40,492 nucleotides of DNA from Gamarada debralockiae (lineage: Eukaryota; Ascomycota; Leotiomycetes; Helotiales; Hyphodiscaceae), in the NCBI GenBank assembly GCA_002803225.1, contig NXFV01000471.1:1-40492 (forward strand), in the 5' to 3' direction. The position numbers and the translations under genes are program-made. Below the pieces are notes generated by a model. The model worked only from the letters and a program-made list of their open reading frames with translations. It was not told where the DNA came from and searched no databases. This document shows, piece after piece, positions 30,986 to 40,492 of the stretch; position 1 is the stretch's first letter, and each line of letters begins with the position of its first letter.

Positions 30986-33007
30986 AGGACGCTAATTGTT
31001 GTACCCCTAAAGATATCAACCCCAGCACCCAAACTCCAGACCAGATATTCGTCGACGGCAACGTTGATTTATGGACAAGCTCTACCGAACTACACTCACG
31101 AGAAGCTACACGCATATCTTCGGGGAACTGGCCACACCCTGCGGTTCATGCTTCAGAATGTCTTGGTAACCCAGGCCAACATCTCTCAACTTTGTGGGAC
31201 AGGATAGATGTCCCTCCACTAGATGCATCTTTGCTTGATGAGCTGGTTTTAATTTACTTTGAAAACATACATCCACTCTGCCCCATCATCGATGAACACA
31301 ACTTCTATGAGCACTATTTCAAGTTCGGTAAAGATAGATTTTTTGGAACGTTCCCGTCAATCCTTTTCAATTCCATGATATTTGCGGCCTTCGCAGTAAG
31401 TGTCGAAAAGCTCTCCCGGTAATTTGTTATTTTAAACACCATTTACTGATTCTCAGCAGCATGCCAAGGAGGAACAGCTGCATCGTGCTGGCTTCAAGTC
31501 AGTATGTGAGGCACAGACAGAATATTTCCAGAGCCTTAAGGTAATCGCTCATACTTATCGACACCTTCATATTACTGACTGCTTTGGATAGAACATGTAT
31601 GAATGCGCTCAGTTTAATGTATGGAACGAGATAGATGAGCTCGTACTTGCCAAAACCTCCCTTCTGTTATCTTTCTGGTGTGGTCCAAAGCTGGACGTTA
31701 CTATCAATAGTCTTTGGGCGGATAGAGCCATCTACCACACTCGACAATACTTGCTCAAGTCGACCTCTCAAGTAACGCTGGAGATGCCGAAACGCCGAGA
31801 CATACTATACTGGTGCTGCCTTGCTCGAAATGCATTTATCTCTTATGCTATGAGACGACCGTACCGCTTGCACATCGAGGAACACCTGCTGTGTGAGCCT
31901 GACGCCGTCCGGTCTGAGTTTGACAGAGAGGTCTTGTTTCATAATTTTTCGTCTCCAGAAGGAAAGTTGAGGATGATCGATGATTTTGTTACTATGTGCA
32001 AGCTGAGCGCGAATCTCAGCGCGATATTGAGGTTGCAACGATCGGATTTGTTTCAACTGCGATGGAATGCTAGCGAACCGAGCATGATTGTCGAGGACAG
32101 AGACGATCCCCATACCGCTGAAAATTTACGCCAGTATCTCGAGAAATATTTAGAGGCTGCAAAATTTGAGTCGGAGATTTCGGAACTGATTCAGGAATAC
32201 AAGGAAAATCGGAGGGTCACAAGCATATTGAGTGAAGGAGACAAAGCGGAATCAGAACGACTCTTGGAGAAGCTACGATCATATTCCATATCTTTAATTG
32301 CACAGTCAGTACTTCTCCTGGCCTTCATTCCAGGGAGTGGCTAACGAGATTGGACTGAAGCTCAAGTATCGCGACATTGTACCAATCTACCCTATCTACT
32401 ACATCAGGGTCGTGGGCGAGGAGTTGTCAACGAACATGCCTAATGAGACTGAGGGATGCATCTTCAAAAGTTACCCAAACAGCTGAGCGCCTCTTAACGG
32501 AAATATCGTTAGAAGCAATTCCAGGGACACTGTAAGTATAAGATCCGAGTGCAGCGTGGGGATGACTAGCTGATAATGGATTTTCATAGTTTGTCCTGGA
32601 CCATATTGCCACTGGTCACTTTTCTTGTCGAGCAAAACTGCAAGAGGTTCCATCTACCACAACTGCTCGAGGATTCTGAAGAGGTTATACAAGCTAATCG
32701 AAACGCATCCATTTCCCATGAATTGGAGAAACTCTTGGAATTTGCGAGCATGCTAGCTCCAAGATTCCAGAGCGCCCGCGAACACTGGTCTCTCATGCAG
32801 GATGTCAACCGTCTTCTCCAGTCTACCGCGGCCTCAAAACAGGCACCGGAGCCTACTTTCAGTCCGTCGGCAGCCGGGTCAGGAAGGCGGAAGCGCCGCC
32901 GGACAAGTTTAGACTCCGAACGAATAGATGCAACGGATTTGGAACTTTTGAATCAAGCAATGTGTTATTTAGATCGTTGTCTGGCGTACGGGAATCCTTC
33001 ATTGTAA
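30903..33007 (+). CDS. Fungal-specific transcription factor (MHR domain), N-terminus unresolved
   Basis: This is probably the pathway-specific regulator. Supported exons are 30986-31395, 31457-31540, 31592-32336, 32408-32531 and 32590-33007, all joined in frame. The fungal regulatory middle domain is clear: LLDELVLIYFENIHPLCPII, FNSMIFAAFA, AKTSLLLSFWCG, and WCCLARNAFISYAMRRPYRL. The last exon ends with a basic GRRKRRR stretch that could be a nuclear signal. Upstream, an exon ending at 30953 (ATQQRQVTSNSTFLHLE) could join at 30986, but that intron would be only about 32 bp. No start codon or Zn2Cys6 motif (C-x2-C-x6-C) could be placed. Either the DNA-binding exon is missing, or this is a regulator lacking it. 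It resembles cutinase-regulator-1-beta-like proteins in the middle domain. Confidence 0.75.
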
Positions 33008-33358
33008 CTATGTATTCATGTTTAGCTGCACCTCTGGGGGGGATCCACATGTGATCTAGTGAGGTTCTGCGAAGCACAGCGGCAGCCATCATGCATATTT
33101 TCAGTAAGGTACGTGGGACAAGGGTTGAAGATATGCAGTAAGCACTAAAAAATTCATCTATTTGCCTGTCGAGAAATTGAGCGGCTGTCGGGATTTCCCC
33201 ACATGTGAATAACCTAGCCGAGGGGCGATCCCCCTGGGTCCAACGTGTGACGTCGTTCCAACTTACACCGAGGTGACATTTGCGTATAAGGGCCTCGCCA
33301 TCCGAAGAACTCTTTCCTAGGATATCTGAGGCATTATTTTGGAACCATTCAAGAGACA
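33008..33358. promoter_or_regulatory. Promoter region of the FAH-family gene
   Basis: A short gap between the regulator stop and the FAH start on the same strand. Contains TGACGTCG (33248), a CRE-like octamer with one mismatch. Nothing else stands out. Confidence 0.35.
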
Positions 33359-34288
33359 ATGGCTTTCGATGCACTTGTTCGATATGAGCATGGAGGCAGA
33401 TGTCACTACGGAAATTTAATAGAAAGTACCGAGGCTGGCTTTAAAGTCGTTAAGCTCAATGGAAATCTAGCAGAAGGTTTTACATCTTCTATGGAGGATG
33501 CGGTAACAGTACAAAAGGTCAGTCAATATTCAATCTCCTTTATGATACAAGATTCTTATATCAACTCCTAGCTTCTTTGCCCCCTTGAGAAAACTCCCAT
33601 CATTCAATGCGTGGGGGTCAACTACGGTAAACATGCGACTGAAGCAAAGGTCAGCCAGTCCCAGTAGCCCCGAGAGGTCATAATATAAGCTGACTCTCTG
33701 CAGCTCACCGTCCCCAAATATCCAGTCATCTTCACAAAGCCTGCGGACGCACTCGCCGGCCCCATGGACGACATCCCGATCCACACGGACGCACAAGTAA
33801 TGCTAGACTACGAGGGCGAGCTCACAGTTGTAATCGGTCGTGATGCTCTAAATGTATCCAAGAACGAAGCCCTCGATTACGTGCTGGGCTACACTGCGGG
33901 CAACGATGTGTCGGCGCGCAATTTTCAAATGCAGGATGCGTCGGGAGGCCAATACACATATGCAAAGTCTTTCGACGCGTTTGCGCCGATCGGGCCTGCG
34001 ATCTGGCCCACGAAGGCAGTGCCGGATCCACAGAAGCTTTGCTATGTGACGAGGGTAAACGGGGAGGTAAGGCAAGAGACGGGCACGGATGATATGATCT
34101 GGTCGGTGAGGGACATCGTGGTGCACCTCTCGCGCGGCATGACGCTGAGGAGGGGGACGGTCATCATGACAGGGACGCCGGCAGGTGTGGGGTTCTTCCA
34201 GAAGAAGTTCTTGAAGGATGGAGATGTGGTTGAGGTTGAGCTCGTAGGCCTGGGCAAAATTGCTAACAGGATGGCTTTCAACAAATAG
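33359..34288 (+). CDS. Fumarylacetoacetate hydrolase (FAH) family protein
   Basis: The family cleaves or isomerises beta-diketo acids such as acylpyruvates and ring-cleavage products, using a divalent metal. Three exons (33359-33517, 33572-33649, 33704-34288) with GTCAGT/GTCAGC donors give 273 residues, standard for the short FAH-fold enzymes (fumarylpyruvate hydrolase, HpcE-like). Visible family signatures are CVGVNYGKHATEAK, FTKPADALAGP, LDYEGELTVVIG (metal-binding Glu pair), GYTAGNDVSARNFQ, YAKSFDAFAPIGP and VIMTGTPAGVGFF. The N-terminal 50 residues are the small domain of eukaryotic members. Likely role: hydrolysis of the ring-fission product made after hydroxylation and extradiol cleavage. 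The pathway assignment is inferred. Confidence 0.92.
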
Positions 34289-35234
34289 ATGTTCTGCCAC
34301 GTACGCATTGTTTCTAAATTCGAGCATCATGAGGAATTGGTTTTTGTTTCGTTCAATTCCCGAGCCTTCCACACTGTGAGCCCAAGCGGGATGTGGGATG
34401 CTGTTATGTTGGGAGATTTGTATGCGAAGACACATATTCTGTCCCCAAGAATCTCCAATCTGTGGGCTTGGCGCATCGTTTCCCTATACGTGGAATGGAT
34501 TAAAGGTTTGTGATGTTGAGCTCCTATGTACATACAACTGTTTTAATTGCTCCAGATGTTTCCTTCAGCCACTGCTCAAGGTAGTCTAGTCAGAAAGACT
34601 GAAGTCAAGAACTCAATCATCTTGCAATATGGTCACGTGATGGACGAAAAGTGTAGGAGAATGTGGTTGGATTATTAAGGTATGAAGATACTGGAGATAC
34701 TAATAAACAAACCAAGTACGGAAGGGGGTAGAAGCAAATGAAGGTCACCTCTTAGTTCTGCCATCACTTGGAAAGGGAATTTATGGGGCGAAAGTGATTA
34801 ACCTAGAGCTTTGATTGGTCTGGGTGCTCACCGCCCACAAGGGTGGTGACCTTCATTTGCTTCTACCCCCTTCCGTACAGTAGTCTGTACTTATAGACAA
34901 AAACCCCTATGACTCATATTACATGTCACACTGCTCAAGTGAGCTGCGAGTCATGTGATCCTATGTGACACCATGTGACTCAGCAGGCAGCACTATCTGC
35001 CTAGAACCAGAGGCACTGATTACTCATTCCAACAAATCACATTTGAGCATCGCACGCTCCAAGGCGGGGAATACTTTCAACATTCGTGACTCGTGCTAAG
35101 ATATACAATTTCGGTTTCCGAGTTACAAGACACAGCTCACAGACAAGCACCAGGATAACTTTAGGAGCCCAGCTTTGTGTGAATTTTGTATGGAACGGAA
35201 TTTCCATCACGCGTGCATCGCCCCGGCGTGACGC
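34289..35234. other. Convergent intergenic region containing a MITE
   Basis: The gap between the FAH and transporter stops. Besides the MITE at 34716-34878, the part at 34905-34990 has several ATGTGAC/GTCACAT-type words and two TGACTCA sites (34910 and 34977), the core bound by bZIP proteins of the Gcn4/AP-1 type. Their position in 3' regions makes function doubtful. Confidence 0.4.
34716..34878. mobile_element. MITE with perfect 34-bp terminal inverted repeats
   Basis: The left arm (34716-34749) starts GTACGGAAGGGGGTAGAAGC. Its exact 34-base reverse complement occupies 34845-34878. The 95-bp middle has no coding capacity. TA lies at both outer ends (within GTAC), so a TA target duplication with termini starting CGGAAGG, as in Tc1/mariner-type elements, is the simplest reading. 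Perfect arms imply recent insertion and no RIP. No second copy was found in this window. Confidence 0.85.
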
Positions 35235-37026
35235 TCATAGCTTGCTAAGAACATCATGTGTATGCCACCAAGCTCTCATCCTCTTGCCATACATATACAC
35301 GGGAATGGTGGTTGCTGACAGACCGAGCATCGCGCCACCAATAAGGTTAAAAGTTTTGACTGGTCGCCATTCAGCAACCCAATTGTTCATAAAAACTTGA
35401 TAATTGTTAGTCCACGCTAGGTTCTGCCATCATGAATCCCGAGGGGCGGGGGTGGGGGGGCTTACATGAGAATCCAAAGAAAAGAAAGTTTTTGATAGCC
35501 ATGGAAGCAATGAAAACTTCGACGCTGGTGCTGCGGAAGGCATCCACGATATACGACCCTGTCGCATTCGATACAAGTTGAACAGAAACGAAAGCAATGC
35601 CCCAGATCATGGACATGACGACTGGGCTTTCGCCTCGGACGATCAGGTTCCCAAATAAGAAGTATCCTAGTGAGCAGAATATCGGGACCAGTGTCATAAG
35701 AACGAGACGGAACTCGGGTTCATAGACACCATTGTTCCGCTTGCTGATAGCCTTGGAAATAGGATCAGAGATAGCTCCACATAGAGCACAGCCAAGCAGC
35801 CCACCGACCATTGGACCAACAAAAAGATAGCCAATCTGGGCAGTGTTAAGATTGTATGGCGGGACAGCAAAGAGCTGTGCAATTATAAGATTGATGATAA
35901 GAGTCCATAGTTGAGAGAGGGCGATAAGAAGGACGGCCCATACAATAACAGGATTCAGCAGGGTCGCCAGCGGTCGAAGAATCAACTTTATGAGGGAATC
36001 GTCTGTGTAGGTGGTTGACCATGGCATCATCCTCTTCGCAAAGGAGGCCCGGAGCATAGAAGTGTTTGTGGACACAGTGACGGTTTTATCAATGTTTTGG
36101 CCCTCATGATGTGTTGCACTTCTCTTTAGCTCCGCGATAATCTGAAGATTCTGTCTCTCCATTAGCAGAGCCCAATCTGGCAGGACGGTTTACTCACATC
36201 TTGCGACGAGATATCGACCATGTACACCGCATTACGGTTGTAGGCAGTCTCCCAACCGAAGAAAACAACGCCAATAAATCCGAGGACGAGAAAAATTACG
36301 AGAAACCAGAAGGCCCATCGCCAACTCATATCAGTAGCAACCTGCCCCGTAATCAAGCTAGGTAGAAGTAACAAGCCAGACTGAGACACGACGAACATTG
36401 CCATGCGTGAGCCTCTTTGATGGACGCAATACATGTCGCCGACAAGAGAAAACGCGACGCTTTCGAACACAGCCGTACCAAGACCTTGGACTAACCGGCC
36501 TGCAAGGAGTGACTGGTATGAGGTGGAAGCGGCACAACAGGCTGATCCGACAATCAGACACACCATGGAGACGAGGAACGGTAGGCGCTTGCCATATTTG
36601 GTGCTAACTGCAGACACAAATACAGCCAACGTCCCAACGACGCAGAGTTGATATCCAGTAAGCAGAGACACCTGGGTATAGCTCAAATGGAATTCCTCCA
36701 GTATGGGGAAGGTTATGACGGCGACCATTGGCCCAATTCTAGCACAGTGTCAGTCGATGCTCGTAATGTGTCTCTTATGACACCTACCCTCCAACACAAA
36801 TCAGGGTACAGAACATGTAGAGGAGCAGGATCAAATCGCGCTGCCAGAGTGGCCAGTTCAAGGGGTCATTTGGGTCGTTGGATGGCTGCGGGATAAGAAC
36901 GACATCAGCATGTCTTCCCGTGCCTTTCTTGAGGTGGTATGTATTCTCTGGCAGAACATCTTCGAGCTGTGCTGTGCCAGGTACGTGCTCGAGCGGACCA
37001 TGGTATTCGAGAACACCAAATGCCAT
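35235..37026 (-). CDS. Major facilitator superfamily transporter
   Basis: A 541-residue polytopic membrane protein in four exons (37026-36788, 36738-36198, 36150-35466, 35395-35235), all at good splice sites. The N-terminal cytosolic part ends in NDPNDPLNWPLWQRD, the typical entry to helix 1 of fungal drug:H+ antiporter-like MFS proteins. Motif A-like STKYGKRLPFLVSMV, motif C-like GRLVQGLGTAVFESVAFSLVGDM, and SWRWAFWFLVIFLVLGFIGV follow. The second half (LLNPVIVWAVLLIALSQLW to VSNATGSYIVDAFR) holds the remaining helices. The length and NDP-NWP start fit the synthetic-lethal-family style carriers often found in fungal metabolic clusters. It probably exports or imports the pathway compound across the plasma membrane. 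It shares a divergent promoter with the alcohol dehydrogenase. I chose the ATG at 37026, which follows an in-frame non-ATG extension. Confidence 0.92.
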
Positions 37027-37805
37027 ATTGAATTGGGGCAAAAGCCGAATGGAGAGAAATGATACGATGAGAAATATGAGGGAAAATAAAGGAGGTGATG
37101 AGTCTGCTTGCTAGACAAGGGATGAGGAGGGCAGGCCATATAGACAGACTTTCATTGTTCTCCGGACCCTGGTCGCCCCAATTCATGGGGCGGCGGGGCA
37201 GTATCCCGTCGTCGAAACTGCGGGGAATATATTGTGAGGGCAAGACAATTATGCGACTTGCCAATTTCCCAGTGAAGCTATAACCAGCTTATTTATTACA
37301 CTTTAATGCAAGCATTCTGTCGCAATTGCTTCGAAGGCACTCCAATAGACTCTGACTTCAAAGGCTCCGATATAATTTTTAATTTACAAAGCATGAGAGT
37401 GAAGCGGCGTTGGATGCTCTGCTTAGGTGGATACTTGGCTCTGGGCCCCCAAGGTTGGCAGCGGTCTGAAAAGGCGGGGGTGGCTTCTTTGGGAGCACAG
37501 CTTTTAGCAATCAAACCAACGTGGCACATCCAGTCGTCCGGGGCCTAAAACCCCAGTACCTCGGCCGGTACTGAAAGTAAATACTGAGGTGTTTACCCAC
37601 TCGGTTTTCACCCACCTAATTTCGTCTCCACCATCAACTCATCCTCCGAATCGAGCTCCGAGTGGAGCACACATTGCATTGCTCTCTGAATACAATATTT
37701 GAGTTAAATTAATCATGTATTCGTTCGCTTCCGAATTCAATAGTTTGACAGCCAACAATCCCCATTTCCCTTGCACACACTCCGCACAAAACGCACAGAA
37801 TAGCC
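37027..37805. promoter_or_regulatory. Shared divergent promoter (MFS / ADH genes) with palindromes
   Basis: A 779-bp gap between divergent starts. It contains the palindrome AGTACC-TCGGCC-GGTACT at 37555-37572, next to GGGGCCTAAAACCCC (37540-37554), and CGCCCC-N7-GGGGCG at 37174-37192. CGG/CCG-bearing inverted repeats are typical sites for zinc-cluster regulators. No shared word with the other cluster promoters was confirmed. Confidence 0.45.
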
Positions 37806-38756
37806 ATGAAGGCTTATCAATGGAACGGCCCAGGTACTGAACTTGTGCTTCAGGAGGTCCCAATTCCGCAACCTTCTGCTGGGGAGGTGCAAATCCAGAT
37901 CAAAGCATGTGGACTTTGCCACTCAGACTGCCATATCCTCGATGGAACGGGAGCCCAATGGGTGAAACAAAGGCCTATCACGCTGGGCCACGAGATCTCA
38001 GCCCAGATTATGGCTTTGGGAGAAGGGGTCACCGAATTTCATGTTGGCCAAAGAGTTGGCATAGCTCTAGTCGCCCCTGCTACCGCGATTGGTCTCGACT
38101 TCAATGGTGGTTATGCCGAATATGCTGTTGCTCCGGCCCATACTGTCGTACCCCTGCCGGACAATCTTAGCTTTGAGAAAGCTTGTGTCGCCGCCGATGC
38201 AATCGCGTCGGCTTACCATGCGGTTGTGAAGATATCCGGGATAACCTCATCCATGAATGTTGGTGTGCTTGGTCTTGGCGGTCTCGGATCGGTTGGTCTG
38301 AAAGTTGCGTGCCTTCTAGGAGCGGCAGTCTATGGAGTCGATATCGATAGCAGCAAGCTCGAGGGAGCAAAGCAGAGCGGTGCCAAGGCTGTTTCCACAA
38401 ACATCGAAGATTTCAAGGATGTTACTTTTGATGTTATTATGGACTTTGTTGGTGTTAACGCGACAATGCTCGCGGCGATTCATGCTATTAAACGCGAGGG
38501 CGTTGTCTGTCTAGTCGGCATGGGAGCCTCAGAGATGACACTGCCAACCGGCCTTATCGTAATGAAGAGCATTGAGATTCGGGGCTCTTTGGGTGGGAGG
38601 AAGGAGGAGTTACCCGTCATATATGAATGGATTGCGAGCGGAAAGTTAGTGCCAGACATTGAAGAGGTTCCTTTTGAAAAGCTGAATGAATCACTTCAAC
38701 TTTTGGCAGAGGGTAAAGCAAAGAGTAGGATGTATGTAAGACCAAATGCATCATAG
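37806..38756 (+). CDS. Zinc-type alcohol dehydrogenase (MDR) lacking the structural zinc lobe
   Basis: An intronless 316-residue medium-chain dehydrogenase. Catalytic zinc ligands are present (Cys in KACGLCHSDCH, and GHE in ITLGHEISAQ). The Rossmann motif GVLGLGGLGSVGLKVACLLG ends in VYGVDI, whose Asp favours NAD(H). Between VGQRVGIALVAPA and NGGYAEYAV, where yeast-type enzymes carry four cysteines for the structural zinc, there are none, and the protein is about 25-30 residues short of the usual 340-350. It is probably active with a shortened lobe, as in some zinc MDR enzymes. Likely substrate is an alcohol/aldehyde intermediate of the cluster pathway. Confidence 0.9.
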   Translation: MKAYQWNGPGTELVLQEVPIPQPSAGEVQIQIKACGLCHSDCHILDGTGAQWVKQRPITLGHEISAQIMALGEGVTEFHVGQRVGIALVAPATAIGLDFNGGYAEYAVAPAHTVVPLPDNLSFEKACVAADAIASAYHAVVKISGITSSMNVGVLGLGGLGSVGLKVACLLGAAVYGVDIDSSKLEGAKQSGAKAVSTNIEDFKDVTFDVIMDFVGVNATMLAAIHAIKREGVVCLVGMGASEMTLPTGLIVMKSIEIRGSLGGRKEELPVIYEWIASGKLVPDIEEVPFEKLNESLQLLAEGKAKSRMYVRPNAS

Positions 38757-39212
38757 ATGATAGTGTAAATATGCCTCGAAAATTTATCAGAACTTGTTAC
38801 CGTTCGTGCAACGAAAGATTCTGTTTTCACCCAAGTTGCCAGAAAAATCTTAACGTGGAGAATGAAACATCATTCTTGCCTGTGTCTTTAAATCGAGCAG
38901 TAGGAGAGTGTTGCGAGGTCATAATTGTAGAATATGAAAGCAGCTTGACATTTAGAGAGTAGTGATCCAAGGGCTCTATATACAGCGTAGTGACTCATAC
39001 TCTGGGCAACAGGGCCAAGGGGTTATGACTCAGATGTCACGTTCCAACAGAGAGACTATCAAATTAGGCGTAACTTCCACTTCACAGAAATTCGTCACAA
39101 GACATGATCTCTAAAATCTGCACCACAGCCGCGTCTGATGCATGATATTGATTTGTGCAAAAGCGCCTATTCTAATGCCGACCCTTGCTTGAGTGACCTG
39201 CCTCATCTATAA
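38757..39212. other. Convergent intergenic region, nothing firm
   Basis: The gap between the ADH stop and the decayed D-lactate-dehydrogenase-like gene. A 63-codon frame at 38771-38962 is Cys-rich in parts but has no recognisable domain. Two TGACTCA sites occur at 38991 and 39026. Confidence 0.4.
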
Positions 39213-40265
39213 CTATTCTACATCAAAAACCTTGCCAGGATTCATGAGCCAGCTGCATAAAAGAGTAAGTTTGCTCTATCATTAAGCATGTAGATAAGAA
39301 AATTACGTACTGTGGGTCGAGGCTTCGTTTTATAGTCTTCATAACCCCTATTGCAACCGGGCCAAGTTCCTCCATCAAGCACTCCTAGAACATGTTAGTC
39401 CGAGGTGTGTGGAATAAATATCATCATCGAATCAAGGTAAAACTAACCTTCTTTCCTAATCCGATTCCATGTTAGCCCTTTGATAAAAGTCAGCATTCCG
39501 AGTGAAAGCTGGTTGGCACACGAATATCCTTACGGAAACAGTTCCTTCCATCTCAAGTGCTCTAATCATCATACGGTGAACGCAGTCTTCCACTGCTTTC
39601 TGCTGTTCTGGTTTCTTGGTTGGTACATCACAGCTTGATGAAAATTCCCATCCCCTACATGCCCCAAGGACGCTCGAAAAAAGGCCGAGGCTGGATGATT
39701 CTCTCTTTGAGAGTTCTATTATCACAAATTATTCTGAGATGCGCTCAACTTTGAAACTAGCACAGAAACCTACCAATGATCTCGGCCATTCTAGACAGTG
39801 GAACCGCCACATCTGTGGACCAAATTTGGGTACCTTCAGGCCTCATGGGTAGCAAAGCCCACAGAGCCTTCTTGCTGCCCACAAGTTGGCCATCTCTTTT
39901 TCTGTAGAAGCAACGTCAAATCTCCTTCCTTTGTTATGGTGAAAGATTTCCTTTGCGTGTTTGATACTCTCATCAATGCTACCTCGGCTTCCTGAGAATC
40001 TGCATCAAACCGGCCGCGTCAGTCAGCCTGTTGATAAATAGAGGCCTGGGAAACTCGGAGCCAAGTGGAGACTTACTTTAAAAACAACGTTGGCTTCTCA
40101 GCCCACATCCCTCCTCCAGCTCCGCCATTCTGATTGATGATCTCCATGTGAGTCTCATCCATCAGTTCCAAAGCGGCCAGTGAAACGCCGGCACGTATCA
40201 TTTCTGAAGCTACAATTGCCGCATCTTTAATTGATGGAAAAGCTGTGATAGCGACGCCAAATTCT
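39213..40265 (-). pseudogene. D-lactate dehydrogenase-like FAD oxidase, 5'-truncated and broken
   Basis: The C-terminal half of an FAD-linked oxidase of the D-lactate dehydrogenase (cytochrome) family is recognisable. In order: FGVAITAFPSIKDAAIVA, RAGVSLAALELMDETHMEII, WAEKPTLFLKFSGS, FDVASTEKEMANLWAAR, PMRPEGTQIWSTDVAVPLSR, then the VEDCVHRMMIRALEMEGTVS block, and finally WLMNPGKVFDVE. Several introns are still recognisable. The frame is broken after NLWAAR (39872 area), twice around 39650-39620 (the HVGDGNFHQAVMYQP segment is in another frame), and a TAA sits where GEHGIG should have its Glu (near 39475). Upstream of 40265 there is no FAD-binding N-terminal half, only a minisatellite. It reads as a pseudogene; homopolymer sequencing errors could explain some shifts but not the nonsense codon or the missing half. 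Confidence 0.8.
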
Positions 40266-40297
40266 CTAGGTATTGTTGATAGGTCTAGAAGGTACGG

Positions 40298-40382
40298 TGA
40301 TATCTAGGGACAGGCAGCAGGCTATCGGCACAGGCAACAAGATATCAGTACAGGCAACTAGCTATCGGGACAGGCAACAGGA
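40298..40382 (+). repeat. 20-bp minisatellite, four copies
   Basis: Units of about 20 bp with the core GACAGGCAACAG or CACAGGCAACAA recur four times (GATATCTAGGGACAGGCAGC at 40299, then units starting GCTATCGG, GATATCAG and GCTATCGG). The array lies directly upstream of the truncated oxidase relic, where the gene's missing 5' half would be expected. The remaining 110 bp to the window edge show nothing recognisable. Confidence 0.75.
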
Positions 40383-40492
40383 ATAAGCTGTATCAAGCTG
40401 CAGATATAACAGAAGGATTGAACTATGTAGGAAAGGGTAGAGATTTTGAATTGAAGCTTTCGAAGCCTATTTTGGACTAGCGCTATATGCAC

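Noticed and set aside
38771..38962. 63-codon Cys-containing frame after the ADH gene
   Set aside because: Cysteine spacing fits no known finger, and it lies in the 3' region without coding support.
1..40492. tRNA or rRNA genes
   Set aside because: No convincing A-box/B-box pair or rRNA core was seen by eye; a covariance-model scan was not possible.

Overview
The window is nuclear DNA of a filamentous ascomycete (Pezizomycotina). The evidence is short GT-AG introns (about 40-120 bp) with CTAAC/CTGAC-type branch points, fungal-only protein families, and a long AT-rich block that looks like repeats destroyed by repeat-induced point mutation (RIP). The species cannot be named from sequence alone.

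Layout. 1 to about 8560 is a gene-free, TpA-rich, RIP-degraded block holding a palindromic array, two satellite-like arrays and the relic of a minus-strand coding repeat. 8400-8940 holds repeat fragments that recur near 17.3-18.35 kb. 9050-12135 holds a divergent gene pair: a STAND-like protein lacking a normal P-loop (minus) and a SesB-like alpha/beta hydrolase (plus). Once their introns are resolved, the first protein begins and the second ends with matching Asn/Gly/Gln-patterned motifs. This is the gene and domain layout of fungal amyloid-signalling (regulated cell death) receptor/effector pairs, and it is the most interesting feature here. 13007-16177 encodes a large AAA ATPase. 17000-18350 is transposon debris with a 183-bp solo LTR.

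19282-40265 is a dense run of metabolic genes: a phenol-hydroxylase-type FAD monooxygenase, a flavin-containing monooxygenase with an NTF2-like N-terminus, a carboxymuconolactone-decarboxylase-like protein, a VOC/extradiol-dioxygenase-like protein, a short-chain dehydrogenase, a beta-lactamase-fold esterase, a fungal transcription factor, an FAH-family hydrolase, an MFS transporter, a zinc alcohol dehydrogenase and a decayed D-lactate-dehydrogenase-like gene. Many pairs share divergent promoters. Taken together they suggest a pathway that hydroxylates, cleaves and hydrolyses an aromatic or lactone-like compound, with its own regulator and transporter. There is no polyketide synthase, peptide synthetase or terpene cyclase in the window. 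Three of the genes (the flavin monooxygenase, the decarboxylase-like gene and the lactate-dehydrogenase-like gene) show frame breaks, so the cluster may be decaying or the assembly may carry small indels. A MITE with perfect 34-bp inverted repeats lies inside the cluster.
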